The notes under the pieces are model-generated. The model was not told the DNA's origin. It made no database searches and saw only the letters and a list, made by a program, of their open reading frames with translations. Shown in pieces: positions 1 to 6,179 of a stretch of 8,049 nucleotides of DNA (within the stretch, counting starts at the first letter, position 1; each line of letters starts with the position of its first letter). Source of the DNA: a bacterium (GTDB lineage: Bacteria; Bdellovibrionota_C; UBA2361; SZUA-149); assembly GCA_003230795.1 (NCBI GenBank), contig QIGM01000423.1:1-8049 (forward strand). The letters are read 5' to 3'. Made by a program: the position numbers and the translations under genes.

Positions 1-68
1 ATTAGTATTTGTCGACTCGTACTAGCATGGACTTACAACGTTTAATGGCTCGTTCTTGCAGAATTCTC

Positions 69-968
69 TTACCCACCTGAACGCTTACGAGTAACCAAGG
101 CTGGACAGCCAATGATAGAGATTTTCGACTTATTCGCCAATCGTATCATCTCTTCTTCGTCCATCATCAATGTCCGCCCGGCCTCAACCGCGAGCACTCG
201 CGCGCCGCTCTCTCGCATAATATCTATCGTTTTCTCGCCAATGGTCGGGACGTCGAATCTCATGTCCTGCGTTGGTTTAGCGAACTTCACGACCACTACT
301 CCGTTCCCCGCTAATTCTCCACCTCGGAGAATGGCAGCATCCGTTCCTTCCACCGCTTCCACTGCGACGACTACACCTTTTCGCACCACCACGGTTTGAC
401 CAATATCTTGAGCGCTCATCGCCTTTATCGCTTCAATTCCGACTTCAATATCAGCCTTCTCATCTGAGCTCGGAGAGTTCTTTGTCAGCACTCCCTCTGG
501 TACCAAGCTCTCAGAAAGGAATGTCGTACACGAGATGACCTCCATTCCTTCTTTTCCAAGCTCGTCCGCAATGCCACGCATTATGACATCATCTTTAGTC
601 GAACGAAGTCGCAACAAGAGACTTGCTCCTCGAGCATCGAGCTTCACATCGCCAAAATGGTTAATGCGATTTATTCCACCGGCCATCGCGACTTCTTGCA
701 CCTCGCCGGCGCGAAACGCTGAGATCATTTTGCCGAGTTCCCCTACCTTTATCCACGTAAGCTCACTTACGTATTCCGAAATCTCTGGACTAGTCTCACC
801 CTCGTGACAAACCGCAACAACATGGCGACCATGAGCCGTCGCCTCTTTCACAAAGCGTATAGGGAATGGACCGTTTCCAGCGATGACACCTATAGGTGTC
901 TTACTCTCTGGATTATACTGGGAAGTTTCTGTATGGCTTCGAGATTTTCGCAACCAAGAGAAAAGCAT
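69..968 (-). CDS. lpxI: UDP-2,3-diacylglucosamine pyrophosphatase LpxI (DUF1009 family)
   Basis: LpxI hydrolyses UDP-2,3-diacylglucosamine to lipid X (2,3-diacylglucosamine 1-phosphate) and UMP, the fourth step of lipid A synthesis, in the cytoplasm. It is unrelated to LpxH and replaces it in many non-gamma Proteobacteria. Visible hallmarks in the 299-residue product are the N-terminal PIGVIAGNGPFP motif (residues 25-36), AMAGGINR (94-101), and EGTD at 207-210 in the C-terminal domain. From memory of the Caulobacter enzyme, the aspartate of EGTD is the likely metal or catalytic residue. It ends with GCPALV near 287-292. I chose the ATG at 968: a GAAAGG ribosome binding site (977-982) sits 8 bases before it, and the lpxA stop lies 4 bases upstream. 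A GTG at 1004 would add 12 residues and overlap lpxA but has no ribosome binding site. Even with the ATG, about 24 residues precede the conserved core, more than is usual. The family call is secure. Confidence 0.93.
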   Translation of the reverse strand: MLFSWLRKSRSHTETSQYNPESKTPIGVIAGNGPFPIRFVKEATAHGRHVVAVCHEGETSPEISEYVSELTWIKVGELGKMISAFRAGEVQEVAMAGGINRINHFGDVKLDARGASLLLRLRSTKDDVIMRGIADELGKEGMEVISCTTFLSESLVPEGVLTKNSPSSDEKADIEVGIEAIKAMSAQDIGQTVVVRKGVVVAVEAVEGTDAAILRGGELAGNGVVVVKFAKPTQDMRFDVPTIGEKTIDIMRESGARVLAVEAGRTLMMDEEEMIRLANKSKISIIGCPALVTRKRSGG

Positions 969-982
969 GATGTTAGCCTTTC
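969..982 (-). promoter_or_regulatory. ribosome binding site deciding the lpxI start
   Basis: GAAAGG (982-977), located within the last codons of lpxA, is 8 bases before the ATG at 968. No comparable site precedes the alternative GTG at 1004. Confidence 0.65.
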
Positions 983-1770
983 TTTTGAGCCGGTGAAGCG
1001 ACACCGCGTTCGCTAGACTTTATAAACTCAACCATTGCAGCAACTCTTGGCATTTCAAGAAGCTCAGTGGGAATGTTAGCGACTTTCTCAGTAAGACCGC
1101 CGACTGTAGTGAACAACAAGCGGTAAGTCTTTTTCACTGCGTTAAGCTCATCCTCAGTGAAACCCGCTCGCTGCATGCCAATGGTGTTAAGTCCGCGAAG
1201 TATGCAACGATCACCCTGGCCAATACAGTAAGGTGGAATATCAACTCCAACCATTGAGCCACCACTGAGCATCACGTAACTTCCAATTCTTACGAACTGA
1301 TGAATTCCAACAAGGCCACCAAGAATGATATTGTCTTCAATCGTGACATGACCCGCGACTGCTACCGAATTCGCGAACACATTATTGCTCCCGACTCGGC
1401 AATCATGGCCCACATGGGAATTGGCCATAAACAAATTCCCGTCTCCGATCACCGTCGTCATGTGCCCATGCTTAGTTCCAGGCTGCAGCGTGACGCATTC
1501 GCGAATAACATTCCGCGCACCTATTACTAAGGTACTAGGCTCGCCGCCAAACTTAAGATCTTGGGGAATCGCTCCAACGGAGGCGAACTGAAACACCTGA
1601 CACTCCGGACCCAGAGTCGTTCGACCATCCAGAACTACGTGAGGCCCGATTTTACAGCCGTCACCGACCACAACATTCGGCCCAATGATGCTATACGGAC
1701 CGACGCTAACATCGGCTCCCAATTCTGCTGCGGGATCGACTATAGCAGTCTCGTGAATCTCACAACTCAT
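973..1770 (-). CDS. lpxA: UDP-N-acetylglucosamine O-acyltransferase LpxA
   Basis: LpxA transfers a 3-hydroxyacyl chain from acyl carrier protein to the 3-position of UDP-GlcNAc, the first step of lipid A synthesis. It is a soluble cytoplasmic trimer with a left-handed beta-helix. The 265-residue product shows imperfect hexapeptide repeats from about 5 to 180 and the acidic/aromatic helical C-terminal domain. Of SHVGHDC (118-124), H122 matches the E. coli catalytic H125 and H119 matches H122; H141 and H157 match H144 and H160, and Q70 matches the substrate-contacting Q73. The position of the E. coli acyl-length ruler residue G173 aligns with G170 here, so a long (about C14) acyl donor is likely; that is inference. 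The ATG at 1770 is preferred over the GTG at 1776 because the AGGAG at 1778-1782 is 7 bases from the ATG but only 1 from the GTG. It follows fabZ after 77 bases and leads directly into lpxI. Confidence 0.97.
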   Translation of the reverse strand: MSCEIHETAIVDPAAELGADVSVGPYSIIGPNVVVGDGCKIGPHVVLDGRTTLGPECQVFQFASVGAIPQDLKFGGEPSTLVIGARNVIRECVTLQPGTKHGHMTTVIGDGNLFMANSHVGHDCRVGSNNVFANSVAVAGHVTIEDNIILGGLVGIHQFVRIGSYVMLSGGSMVGVDIPPYCIGQGDRCILRGLNTIGMQRAGFTEDELNAVKKTYRLLFTTVGGLTEKVANIPTELLEMPRVAAMVEFIKSSERGVASPAQKKG

Positions 1771-1782
1771 TCTCACTCTCCT
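1771..1782 (-). promoter_or_regulatory. ribosome binding site deciding the lpxA start
   Basis: AGGAG (1782-1778) lies 7 bases before the ATG at 1770. The upstream in-frame GTG at 1776 is only one base from it, too close to serve as start. Confidence 0.75.
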
Positions 1783-1826
1783 GCGTTCTCGAACGGACGT
1801 TCACTACTAGATACAATTGACAACTT

Positions 1827-1851
1827 CCAATACTCAGGCCCCAATACTCAG
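1827..1851. repeat. 11-bp direct repeat spanning the fabZ stop
   Basis: CCAATACTCAG occurs at 1827-1837 and again at 1841-1851, a 14-base period. Read on the minus strand, the first copy met (1851-1841) contains the fabZ TGA stop and the second lies in the fabZ-lpxA spacer. It looks like a small local duplication. Confidence 0.8.
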
Positions 1852-2291
1852 ACCGGCGCTTCGGCGGCCAACAATACTGCCTCAATAACCTTCTCGCCTT
1901 CTACTGTTCCAAGACCCTGCATCTTCCAGTGACTAGAACGGCGCTTGATTAATGACATGGTAATTGTCAACACATCGCCTGGCACTACAGGCCGACGAAA
2001 CTTAACTGATTCAGCACCGGCGAAGTAACACATTTGGTCCATGCGCATACCGTCCGTGGTCAGCTTTGCGAAAATAATCCCAAGTTGAGCCAGTGCCTCA
2101 AGCACGAGCACCCCTGGCATGATCGGATGCCCAGGGAAGTGGCCTTGAAAAAAATGCTCATTCGCGGTGACACACTTCACTCCAGTAGCGCTGACCCCAT
2201 CATCAAACTCAATAATGCGATCAACGAGTAGAAAAGGGAAGCGATGCGGTAAGAGCTCTTGAATTTGTTCAATGTGAATTGGTAATTCCAT
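1848..2291 (-). CDS. fabZ: 3-hydroxyacyl-ACP dehydratase FabZ
   Basis: FabZ dehydrates (3R)-hydroxyacyl-ACP to trans-2-enoyl-ACP in type II fatty acid elongation in the cytoplasm. Its substrate is also the acyl donor for LpxA, which explains the constant pairing of the two genes: FabZ and LpxA compete for 3-hydroxyacyl-ACP. The 147-residue product has the usual length and hotdog-fold landmarks: the N-terminal LPHRFPFLLVDR (14-25), GHFPGHPIMPG (50-60) with catalytic H51, and LEALAQ (64-69) with catalytic E65. The 14-residue H-to-E spacing equals that of the E. coli pair H54/E68. Starting at an ATG, it lies 19 bases after skp; the ribosome binding site is weak (GATAGAG just before the start), so it may be translated partly by coupling with skp. 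In most Proteobacteria lpxD stands between skp and fabZ; here it does not. Confidence 0.97.
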   Translation of the reverse strand: MELPIHIEQIQELLPHRFPFLLVDRIIEFDDGVSATGVKCVTANEHFFQGHFPGHPIMPGVLVLEALAQLGIIFAKLTTDGMRMDQMCYFAGAESVKFRRPVVPGDVLTITMSLIKRRSSHWKMQGLGTVEGEKVIEAVLLAAEAPV

Positions 2292-2310
2292 ACTCTATCT
2301 AAAGAAATGA

Positions 2311-2838
2311 TTAGTTCTTCTGCTTATTAAAGCGCGACACGACTTCGTCAGTTATATCAATTTTACTATCAGCATAAAGCACAGCCTGAGAGCCTTTTTC
2401 CAAAATAACGGTCAGATTCTTCTCTTGGCCTACGGCAGCAACAGCGACGCGTATTTCTTTCATTAGCTCACCAACCATCTGAGCATTAGTTCTTCGAAGC
2501 TTCTCTTGGGAATCTTTAAAGCTTCGCTTAATGTCGCGTTCTTTTTCTATCAGTTCCTCTTCTTTCTTCTGAAGAGCGTCTGCATTGAGACTTTCTCGCT
2601 GCTTAGAAAAAGCCTCGCGCAACTTCTCAAACTCACTTTTCTTCACATCAAGCTTAGACTGCGCGGCCAATACTGCCTTCTCATAATCCTTCTGCGCAGC
2701 TTTCCCCGTGCGAGATTCCGTCAAGGCTCGCTGCAGATCAACAAACCCAAGCCGAACCTCAGGAGCCGCATGCGCGGAACTCACCTGCAATCCAACAAAA
2801 AGAAGACTAACTAAACTAAGAAAAATCTGTCGTTTCAA
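2311..2838 (-). CDS. skp: periplasmic OMP chaperone Skp/OmpH
   Basis: Skp is a trimeric periplasmic chaperone that holds unfolded outer membrane proteins between the Sec translocon and BamA. The 175-residue precursor starts with a clear signal peptide: basic KR, a hydrophobic stretch (residues 5-19), and a likely cleavage after AHA at 24. The mature start matches the family pattern VRLGFVDLQRAL (28-39). A long charged helical arm follows (about 45-125, rich in K, E, Q and R; coiled-coil in the family), then the returning strand and tail VILEKGSQAVLYAD (144-157) and DITDEVVSRF. The start codon is TTG: an in-frame TGA lies three codons upstream, and no later start would keep the signal peptide. 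A GAGG at 2846-2849 sits 7 bases before it. The gene is separated from bamA by 310 bases and may have its own weak promoter. Identity is firm; efficiency of the TTG start is unknown. Confidence 0.93.
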   Translation of the reverse strand: MKRQIFLSLVSLLFVGLQVSSAHAAPEVRLGFVDLQRALTESRTGKAAQKDYEKAVLAAQSKLDVKKSEFEKLREAFSKQRESLNADALQKKEEELIEKERDIKRSFKDSQEKLRRTNAQMVGELMKEIRVAVAAVGQEKNLTVILEKGSQAVLYADSKIDITDEVVSRFNKQKN

Positions 2839-2849
2839 CGCTCTACCTC
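2839..2849 (-). promoter_or_regulatory. ribosome binding site deciding the skp TTG start
   Basis: GAGG (2849-2846) stands 7 bases before TTG at 2838. With the in-frame TGA at 2848-2850, this leaves TTG as the only start that retains the signal peptide. Confidence 0.7.
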
Positions 2850-2887
2850 AAAATCTCGAATACTCAAAAAGCCCCCAAATCCGCCAA

Positions 2888-2915
2888 ATACTAACAAAGC
2901 GAAGTACAAAGGCAA
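2888..2915 (-). promoter_or_regulatory. possible weak sigma70-type promoter for skp
   Basis: On the minus strand TTGCCT (2915-2910) and TAGTAT (2893-2888) are separated by 16 bases. Each matches four of six consensus positions. A start near 2881 would give a leader of about 43 bases before the skp TTG codon. The region is AT-rich enough that a match of this quality can arise by chance. Confidence 0.25.
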
Positions 2916-2948
2916 AGAAAGAAGCCTCCCTCTACAAAAATCAATACG

Positions 2949-2963
2949 CGGGTAAATTACCCG
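2949..2963. repeat. short palindrome CGGGTAA-A-TTACCCG
   Basis: Seven-base arms flank a single central base, a perfect odd-length palindrome. On the minus strand it is followed after about 8 bases by a short T run (GATTTTTG), so it could be a weak terminator for read-through from bamA. Its symmetry and its place about 34 bases upstream of the possible skp -35 box would also fit a protein-binding operator. The sequence does not decide between these. Confidence 0.4.
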
Positions 2964-3046
2964 GCTTTCCTGCCGCTGCCAAAATTAAAAGCAAACCCAC
3001 TTCTCTCACCCACGCAGCACCGATTTAGTTTGCGAGGCCTGCCCGG

Positions 3047-3128
3047 GCGAACGGCCAAGGAGTCTATCTCGTAGGGAACAGGTGCGCCAGTCACCTGGCC
3101 CGAAGAGATAGACTCCTTGGCCGTTCGC
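3047..3128. repeat. 24-bp perfect inverted repeat with nested inner hairpin
   Basis: The arms 3047-3070 (beginning GCGAACGGCC) and 3105-3128 (ending GGCCGTTCGC) are exact reverse complements over 24 bases. Between them the stem can continue with GGG (3074-3076) against CCC (3099-3101), then CAGGTG (3079-3084) against CACCTG (3092-3097), leaving a 7-base loop. The result is a long, nearly unbroken stem on either strand. If bases 3036-3050 in the left flank are treated as an insertion, TTGCGA at 3030-3035 extends the match to 26 bp. No run of T follows on either side, so it is not a standard intrinsic terminator. It begins 20 bases after the bamA stop. It could be a REP- or MITE-like palindromic element, or an mRNA-processing or stabilising structure. 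Confidence 0.9.
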
Positions 3129-3148
3129 AATAATCCACCCGCGCCAAC

Positions 3149-5476
3149 CTACAACGGAGACCCAAAAGAGAAGTGCGTCACCACGCTTTTTTCCCCATCC
3201 TCTTTACCTAAAGGATACCCAAACTCAATACGAATCGGCGCAATAGGAGAACGCCATCGGATTCCCCAACCGACCGCCTCACGTAATTCGTCAAACTTAA
3301 TATCGTCATCATCATCAAACGCATTACCAATATCGTAAAACGCCACGCCGTTAAGCCCAAGCGTGGTAAACAATGGAAAAATAATCTCGAAATTTCCTAC
3401 AAGCTGCTTACTTCCACCAAACTCATTTCCCTCAGAGTCTTTCGGCCCAAGTTCTCTCGCCTCAAAACCACGAACAGAATTAATTCCACCGGGAAAGAAT
3501 CTACGAAATAGTGGGAAGTCATCGTTTCCGCTATATGTCTCACCGTAACCGAATTTGGTTCGCTGCGAGAACACAAAGGTTCCAATAGGAGACTCCCAGA
3601 CTGGGTAGAAAAAAGTATTGTTGAGTTGCAACAACCAGAACTCTTCGTCGCCGCCAATACCAGCAAGCTCAATTCTCGCAGTTTGCCGAGAACCTTTCGT
3701 TGGATTGAGTGGATTATCAATAGTATTTCGAGTTATCCGAGGGGTAATACTCGAAGAAGTCGATTTTCCGGTGGAACGCTGAATCAGATCGGGGGCATCC
3801 CTCTCAACATCTTTAATATCGATCTTCAGTAGTTCATAGCTAAGGGCAAAACGCATGTCATCGAGATATTCAGGACCTAGGAACCACAGTGGATACCCAA
3901 CCGTAATCGTCCCACCCGCTTGATCACGATCGAAGTCGTCAAATTCTCGTTCCACACTCAGCAAGTCCATGCCAAGCGACCAGTTGGTGTCTTCGTAACG
4001 AGGATTACTAAAAGACAGAACGTAGTTCTCTCGACGAGAACCTGTGTTCAGATCGAGTGCCAGGGAGTTCCCTGTTCCGAACAAGTTATTCTCAGAGATC
4101 CTTCCAGAAACAATAAAGCCGTCTCCGGAGCTCACACCGACCCCAGCGGTAAAAGTTCCGGTTTGTCCTTCCCTCACGGCAACGTTCAAGTTCACCTCGT
4201 CTTCACGAAATGAAGGTTCAGGCGTAATCGTGACTTCATCAAAATAACCCAAACGTTGAAGAAGCTGTTGGCTGCGCTCAATTTTAGAACTTGAAAACAA
4301 CTCCTGCTCGTTGATTTTCATCGATCGGCGAATCACGTTATCTCGAGTCTTCTGATTGCCTGAAATAATAATGCGATCAATTGTGATTAATTTTCCTTTA
4401 TCGATCGTATAATCAACACGAACTTTCTTCTCTGCTCTGTTTACGTTGGTTACAGGATCAACGTTAACAAAGGCGTATCCGATATCTGTATATTTGCCAG
4501 AAATCGTGAAGGTATCCTGCCGAAGAAGCTCAACGTTAAAGGTCTCACCTGAAACCGCTGCAACTCCCTCCAACGTCTGATCGACACTAGATTCGAATAG
4601 GTCTCCACGTGCTGAGATATCCCCAAACTGAAATTGCTCGCCTTCGGAAATCTTAAACGTCACCTCAAGGCCATCCTCGACCTCTGATATTACAGGTTCT
4701 GCAATGTTCGCATCGACAAAGCCATTGGTGAGATACTCCGTCATCAATCGTTGAACGTCTGCAGCGAGCTGTTCTTCGTTAACCACTCCGCTACCACTCG
4801 CCCAGGAGACCCACCATTTGTACCTCGATGTTTCAATCGCATCGAGAAGATCGTCTTCGTCAAAGTAATCGTTCCCCTCGACTCGCACGCGACGAATTAC
4901 TTTTTCAATCCCTTCCTCGATTTGAAACACGACATCAACCTGATTTCCGCCGATTTTCTCAATTTCGTATTCAACGTTAGTCTCGTAGAACCCTTGCGAT
5001 TGGTAGTATTTCTTTACTTCCTCAACTCCCGCGGAAAGCTTCTTCCTATCCAAGAATCGACGAGCAGAAATGGCCAGCTTCTCCTGAACCGTGTCTTCGT
5101 CAATCTCGTCGTTACCTTTAATTACGATATTTCGAATTGCCGGACGCTCTACCACCTGAAAAACAAGTTCTGGGCCAAGTTCTGGGCCGGTTGCAGAAGC
5201 GCGAAGCACCGCAGTCACTTGGTCAAAAAAGCCGGTGAGATAAATCTCCTTAATATCCTTTTCCACCGTCTCAGCAGAAAAGATTGTCCCCGTCTCAGAG
5301 GAGACTTGGAGCAGAACTGTCGACTCATCAATTCGACTTGTTCCTTCGACTACGACATTGCGTAAAACTTGCTGGGCGATCGAGACAGACGGTAAGAGTA
5401 AGGCACCAAAAATAATGGTGGAGAGACACGGATAAAGAAGAAAGCGAAAGCATCGCACGACCGTAGTTAGATTCAT
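3149..5476 (-). CDS. bamA: outer membrane protein assembly factor BamA
   Basis: BamA is the Omp85-family core of the Bam complex, which folds and inserts beta-barrel proteins into the outer membrane. The 775-residue precursor has a signal peptide (hydrophobic segment about 11-33, likely cleavage after SIA at 34). Five POTRA repeats follow, at roughly 37-111, 112-190, 193-281, 282-360 and 363-437; repeated features are an opening VxGN/VEG-type strand and a YQSQGF- or RLGYFDEV-type helix end. A 16-strand barrel occupies about 440-775 and contains the loop-6 motif VRGF (668-671), essential in the family. A loop near 720-729 is very acidic (FDDDDD). The C-terminal beta-signal reads THFSFGSPL and ends in leucine rather than the usual aromatic residue. 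The ATG overlaps the lolD stop as ATGA, indicating translational coupling; an AAGGA lies about 11 bases upstream. Placement after lolD rather than rseP is typical of delta-like gene orders, as I recall them. Confidence 0.97.
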   Translation of the reverse strand: MNLTTVVRCFRFLLYPCLSTIIFGALLLPSVSIAQQVLRNVVVEGTSRIDESTVLLQVSSETGTIFSAETVEKDIKEIYLTGFFDQVTAVLRASATGPELGPELVFQVVERPAIRNIVIKGNDEIDEDTVQEKLAISARRFLDRKKLSAGVEEVKKYYQSQGFYETNVEYEIEKIGGNQVDVVFQIEEGIEKVIRRVRVEGNDYFDEDDLLDAIETSRYKWWVSWASGSGVVNEEQLAADVQRLMTEYLTNGFVDANIAEPVISEVEDGLEVTFKISEGEQFQFGDISARGDLFESSVDQTLEGVAAVSGETFNVELLRQDTFTISGKYTDIGYAFVNVDPVTNVNRAEKKVRVDYTIDKGKLITIDRIIISGNQKTRDNVIRRSMKINEQELFSSSKIERSQQLLQRLGYFDEVTITPEPSFREDEVNLNVAVREGQTGTFTAGVGVSSGDGFIVSGRISENNLFGTGNSLALDLNTGSRRENYVLSFSNPRYEDTNWSLGMDLLSVEREFDDFDRDQAGGTITVGYPLWFLGPEYLDDMRFALSYELLKIDIKDVERDAPDLIQRSTGKSTSSSITPRITRNTIDNPLNPTKGSRQTARIELAGIGGDEEFWLLQLNNTFFYPVWESPIGTFVFSQRTKFGYGETYSGNDDFPLFRRFFPGGINSVRGFEARELGPKDSEGNEFGGSKQLVGNFEIIFPLFTTLGLNGVAFYDIGNAFDDDDDIKFDELREAVGWGIRWRSPIAPIRIEFGYPLGKEDGEKSVVTHFSFGSPL

Positions 5477-6150
5477 CGTTCTATCAATCCTTCTGGTGTC
5501 AGCTCAACTATGCGATCCATCATTCGGGCGAGTTCGAGAGAGTGTGTGACGACGACTAGCGTTATACCTTCTTCACGCTGCAGCTGAAGAAGGAGTCGGC
5601 GAACCTCTCCACCGGTGCGCATGTCGAGATTACCCGTGGGTTCATCTGCAAGCACCACCCCAGGGCGTGCTGCAAAAGCTCGCGCAACTGCAACCCTTTG
5701 CTGTTCGCCGCCGGAGAGCGCACCTGGTCGATGCGAAAGTCGATGCGAAAGTCCGGTTCTCTCAAGCAATTCTGTCGCCCTTTGGCATGCATCTTTTCTT
5801 ACCACCCCTTGGATCAAGAGAGGCATAGCTACATTCTCTACCGCATCAAATTCTGGCAATAGGTGGTGCGATTGAAAAACGAGACCAACATTCTTACCTC
5901 GAAAACGCGCCAGGTCTTCGCCTTCCTCAACGACCTGTTTGTAGGAACGCTCTCCAATTGCCACCTCGCCGGCGACGGGTGTCTCCAGGGCACCAAGCAC
6001 GTAGAGAAGGGTCGTCTTTCCGATACCAGATTCTCCGACAATCGCGACCGAGGCTCCACTCGCAACGTCGAGGCTTAAGTCGCGAAAGACTTCAATGATG
6101 CGACCGGCGTCATCGAAGTGCATGGTGAGATTGCTAGCTTGAACTCGCAT
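5473..6150 (-). CDS. lolD: lipoprotein-releasing ABC transporter ATPase LolD
   Basis: LolD is the cytoplasmic ATPase of the LolCDE/LolFD exporter, which extracts lipoproteins from the inner membrane and passes them to LolA. The 225-residue product has every ABC motif in order: Walker [10 protein letters not shown] (39-47), Q-loop glutamine at 93 in [11 protein letters not shown], signature LSGGEQQR (145-152), Walker [10 protein letters not shown] with D169 and catalytic E170, D-loop NLD (174-176), and switch histidine H203 in VVTHS. LLPEF and the [14 protein letters not shown] stretch fit LolD better than the related MacB and FtsE families. The Walker A has I and T where LolD usually has a small residue and S; this should still bind ATP. 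The gene lies 20 bases after the permease and its TGA overlaps the bamA ATG. The short gap before it contains a repeated TTTGAGTAG and only a weak ribosome binding site. Confidence 0.95.
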   Translation of the reverse strand: MRVQASNLTMHFDDAGRIIEVFRDLSLDVASGASVAIVGESGIGKTTLLYVLGALETPVAGEVAIGERSYKQVVEEGEDLARFRGKNVGLVFQSHHLLPEFDAVENVAMPLLIQGVVRKDACQRATELLERTGLSHRLSHRPGALSGGEQQRVAVARAFAARPGVVLADEPTGNLDMRTGGEVRRLLLQLQREEGITLVVVTHSLELARMMDRIVELTPEGLIER

Positions 6151-6155
6151 TGCTT

Positions 6156-6179
6156 CTACTCAAATAGTTCCTACTCAAA
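6156..6179. repeat. 9-bp direct repeat spanning the lolC stop
   Basis: CTACTCAAA occurs at 6156-6164 and 6171-6179, a 15-base period. On the minus strand this is TTTGAGTAG twice: the first copy is the last two codons plus stop of the permease gene, the second lies in the spacer just before lolD. Confidence 0.8.

Larger units (their letters stand above)
2839..3148. other. bamA-skp intergenic region
   Basis: This 310-base stretch is the only long gap between genes in the window. No reading frame in it resembles a protein I recognise, and lpxD is not here. In transcription order it holds a 20-base bamA trailer, the large inverted repeat at 3047-3128, GC-rich short palindromes AGGCCT (3035-3040) and GCCCGGGC (3041-3048), a 15-base palindrome at 2949-2963, a possible weak promoter at 2888-2915, and the skp ribosome binding site. 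The gap is where the cluster probably divides into an upstream lysS-lolCD-bamA unit and a downstream skp-fabZ-lpxA-lpxI unit, though read-through is possible. Confidence 0.8.

Noticed and set aside
1..68. Possible start of lpxB downstream of lpxI
   Set aside because: The only ATG on the minus strand (at 28) reaches a stop after eight codons, and no other start codon opens a frame to the edge; the next gene must begin outside the window.
3047..3128. Hairpin read as a rho-independent terminator
   Set aside because: Neither strand has a T run directly after the stem, and the stem is much longer than typical for terminators.
3300..3330. Trinucleotide run (ATC/GAT type) in bamA as a phase-variable repeat
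   Set aside because: It encodes only five consecutive aspartates in a loop, and triplet changes would not shift the frame.
4751..5365. 204-codon open frame on the plus strand
   Set aside because: It lies wholly opposite bamA, has no family resemblance, and is explained by the codon composition of the opposite strand.
5728..5751. Exact 12-bp tandem repeat TCGATGCGAAAG in lolD, encoding LSHR twice, possibly a duplication
   Set aside because: The LolD family normally has HRxxHRP of the same length just before LSGGE, so nothing has been added; the repeat arises from similar residues using the same codons.
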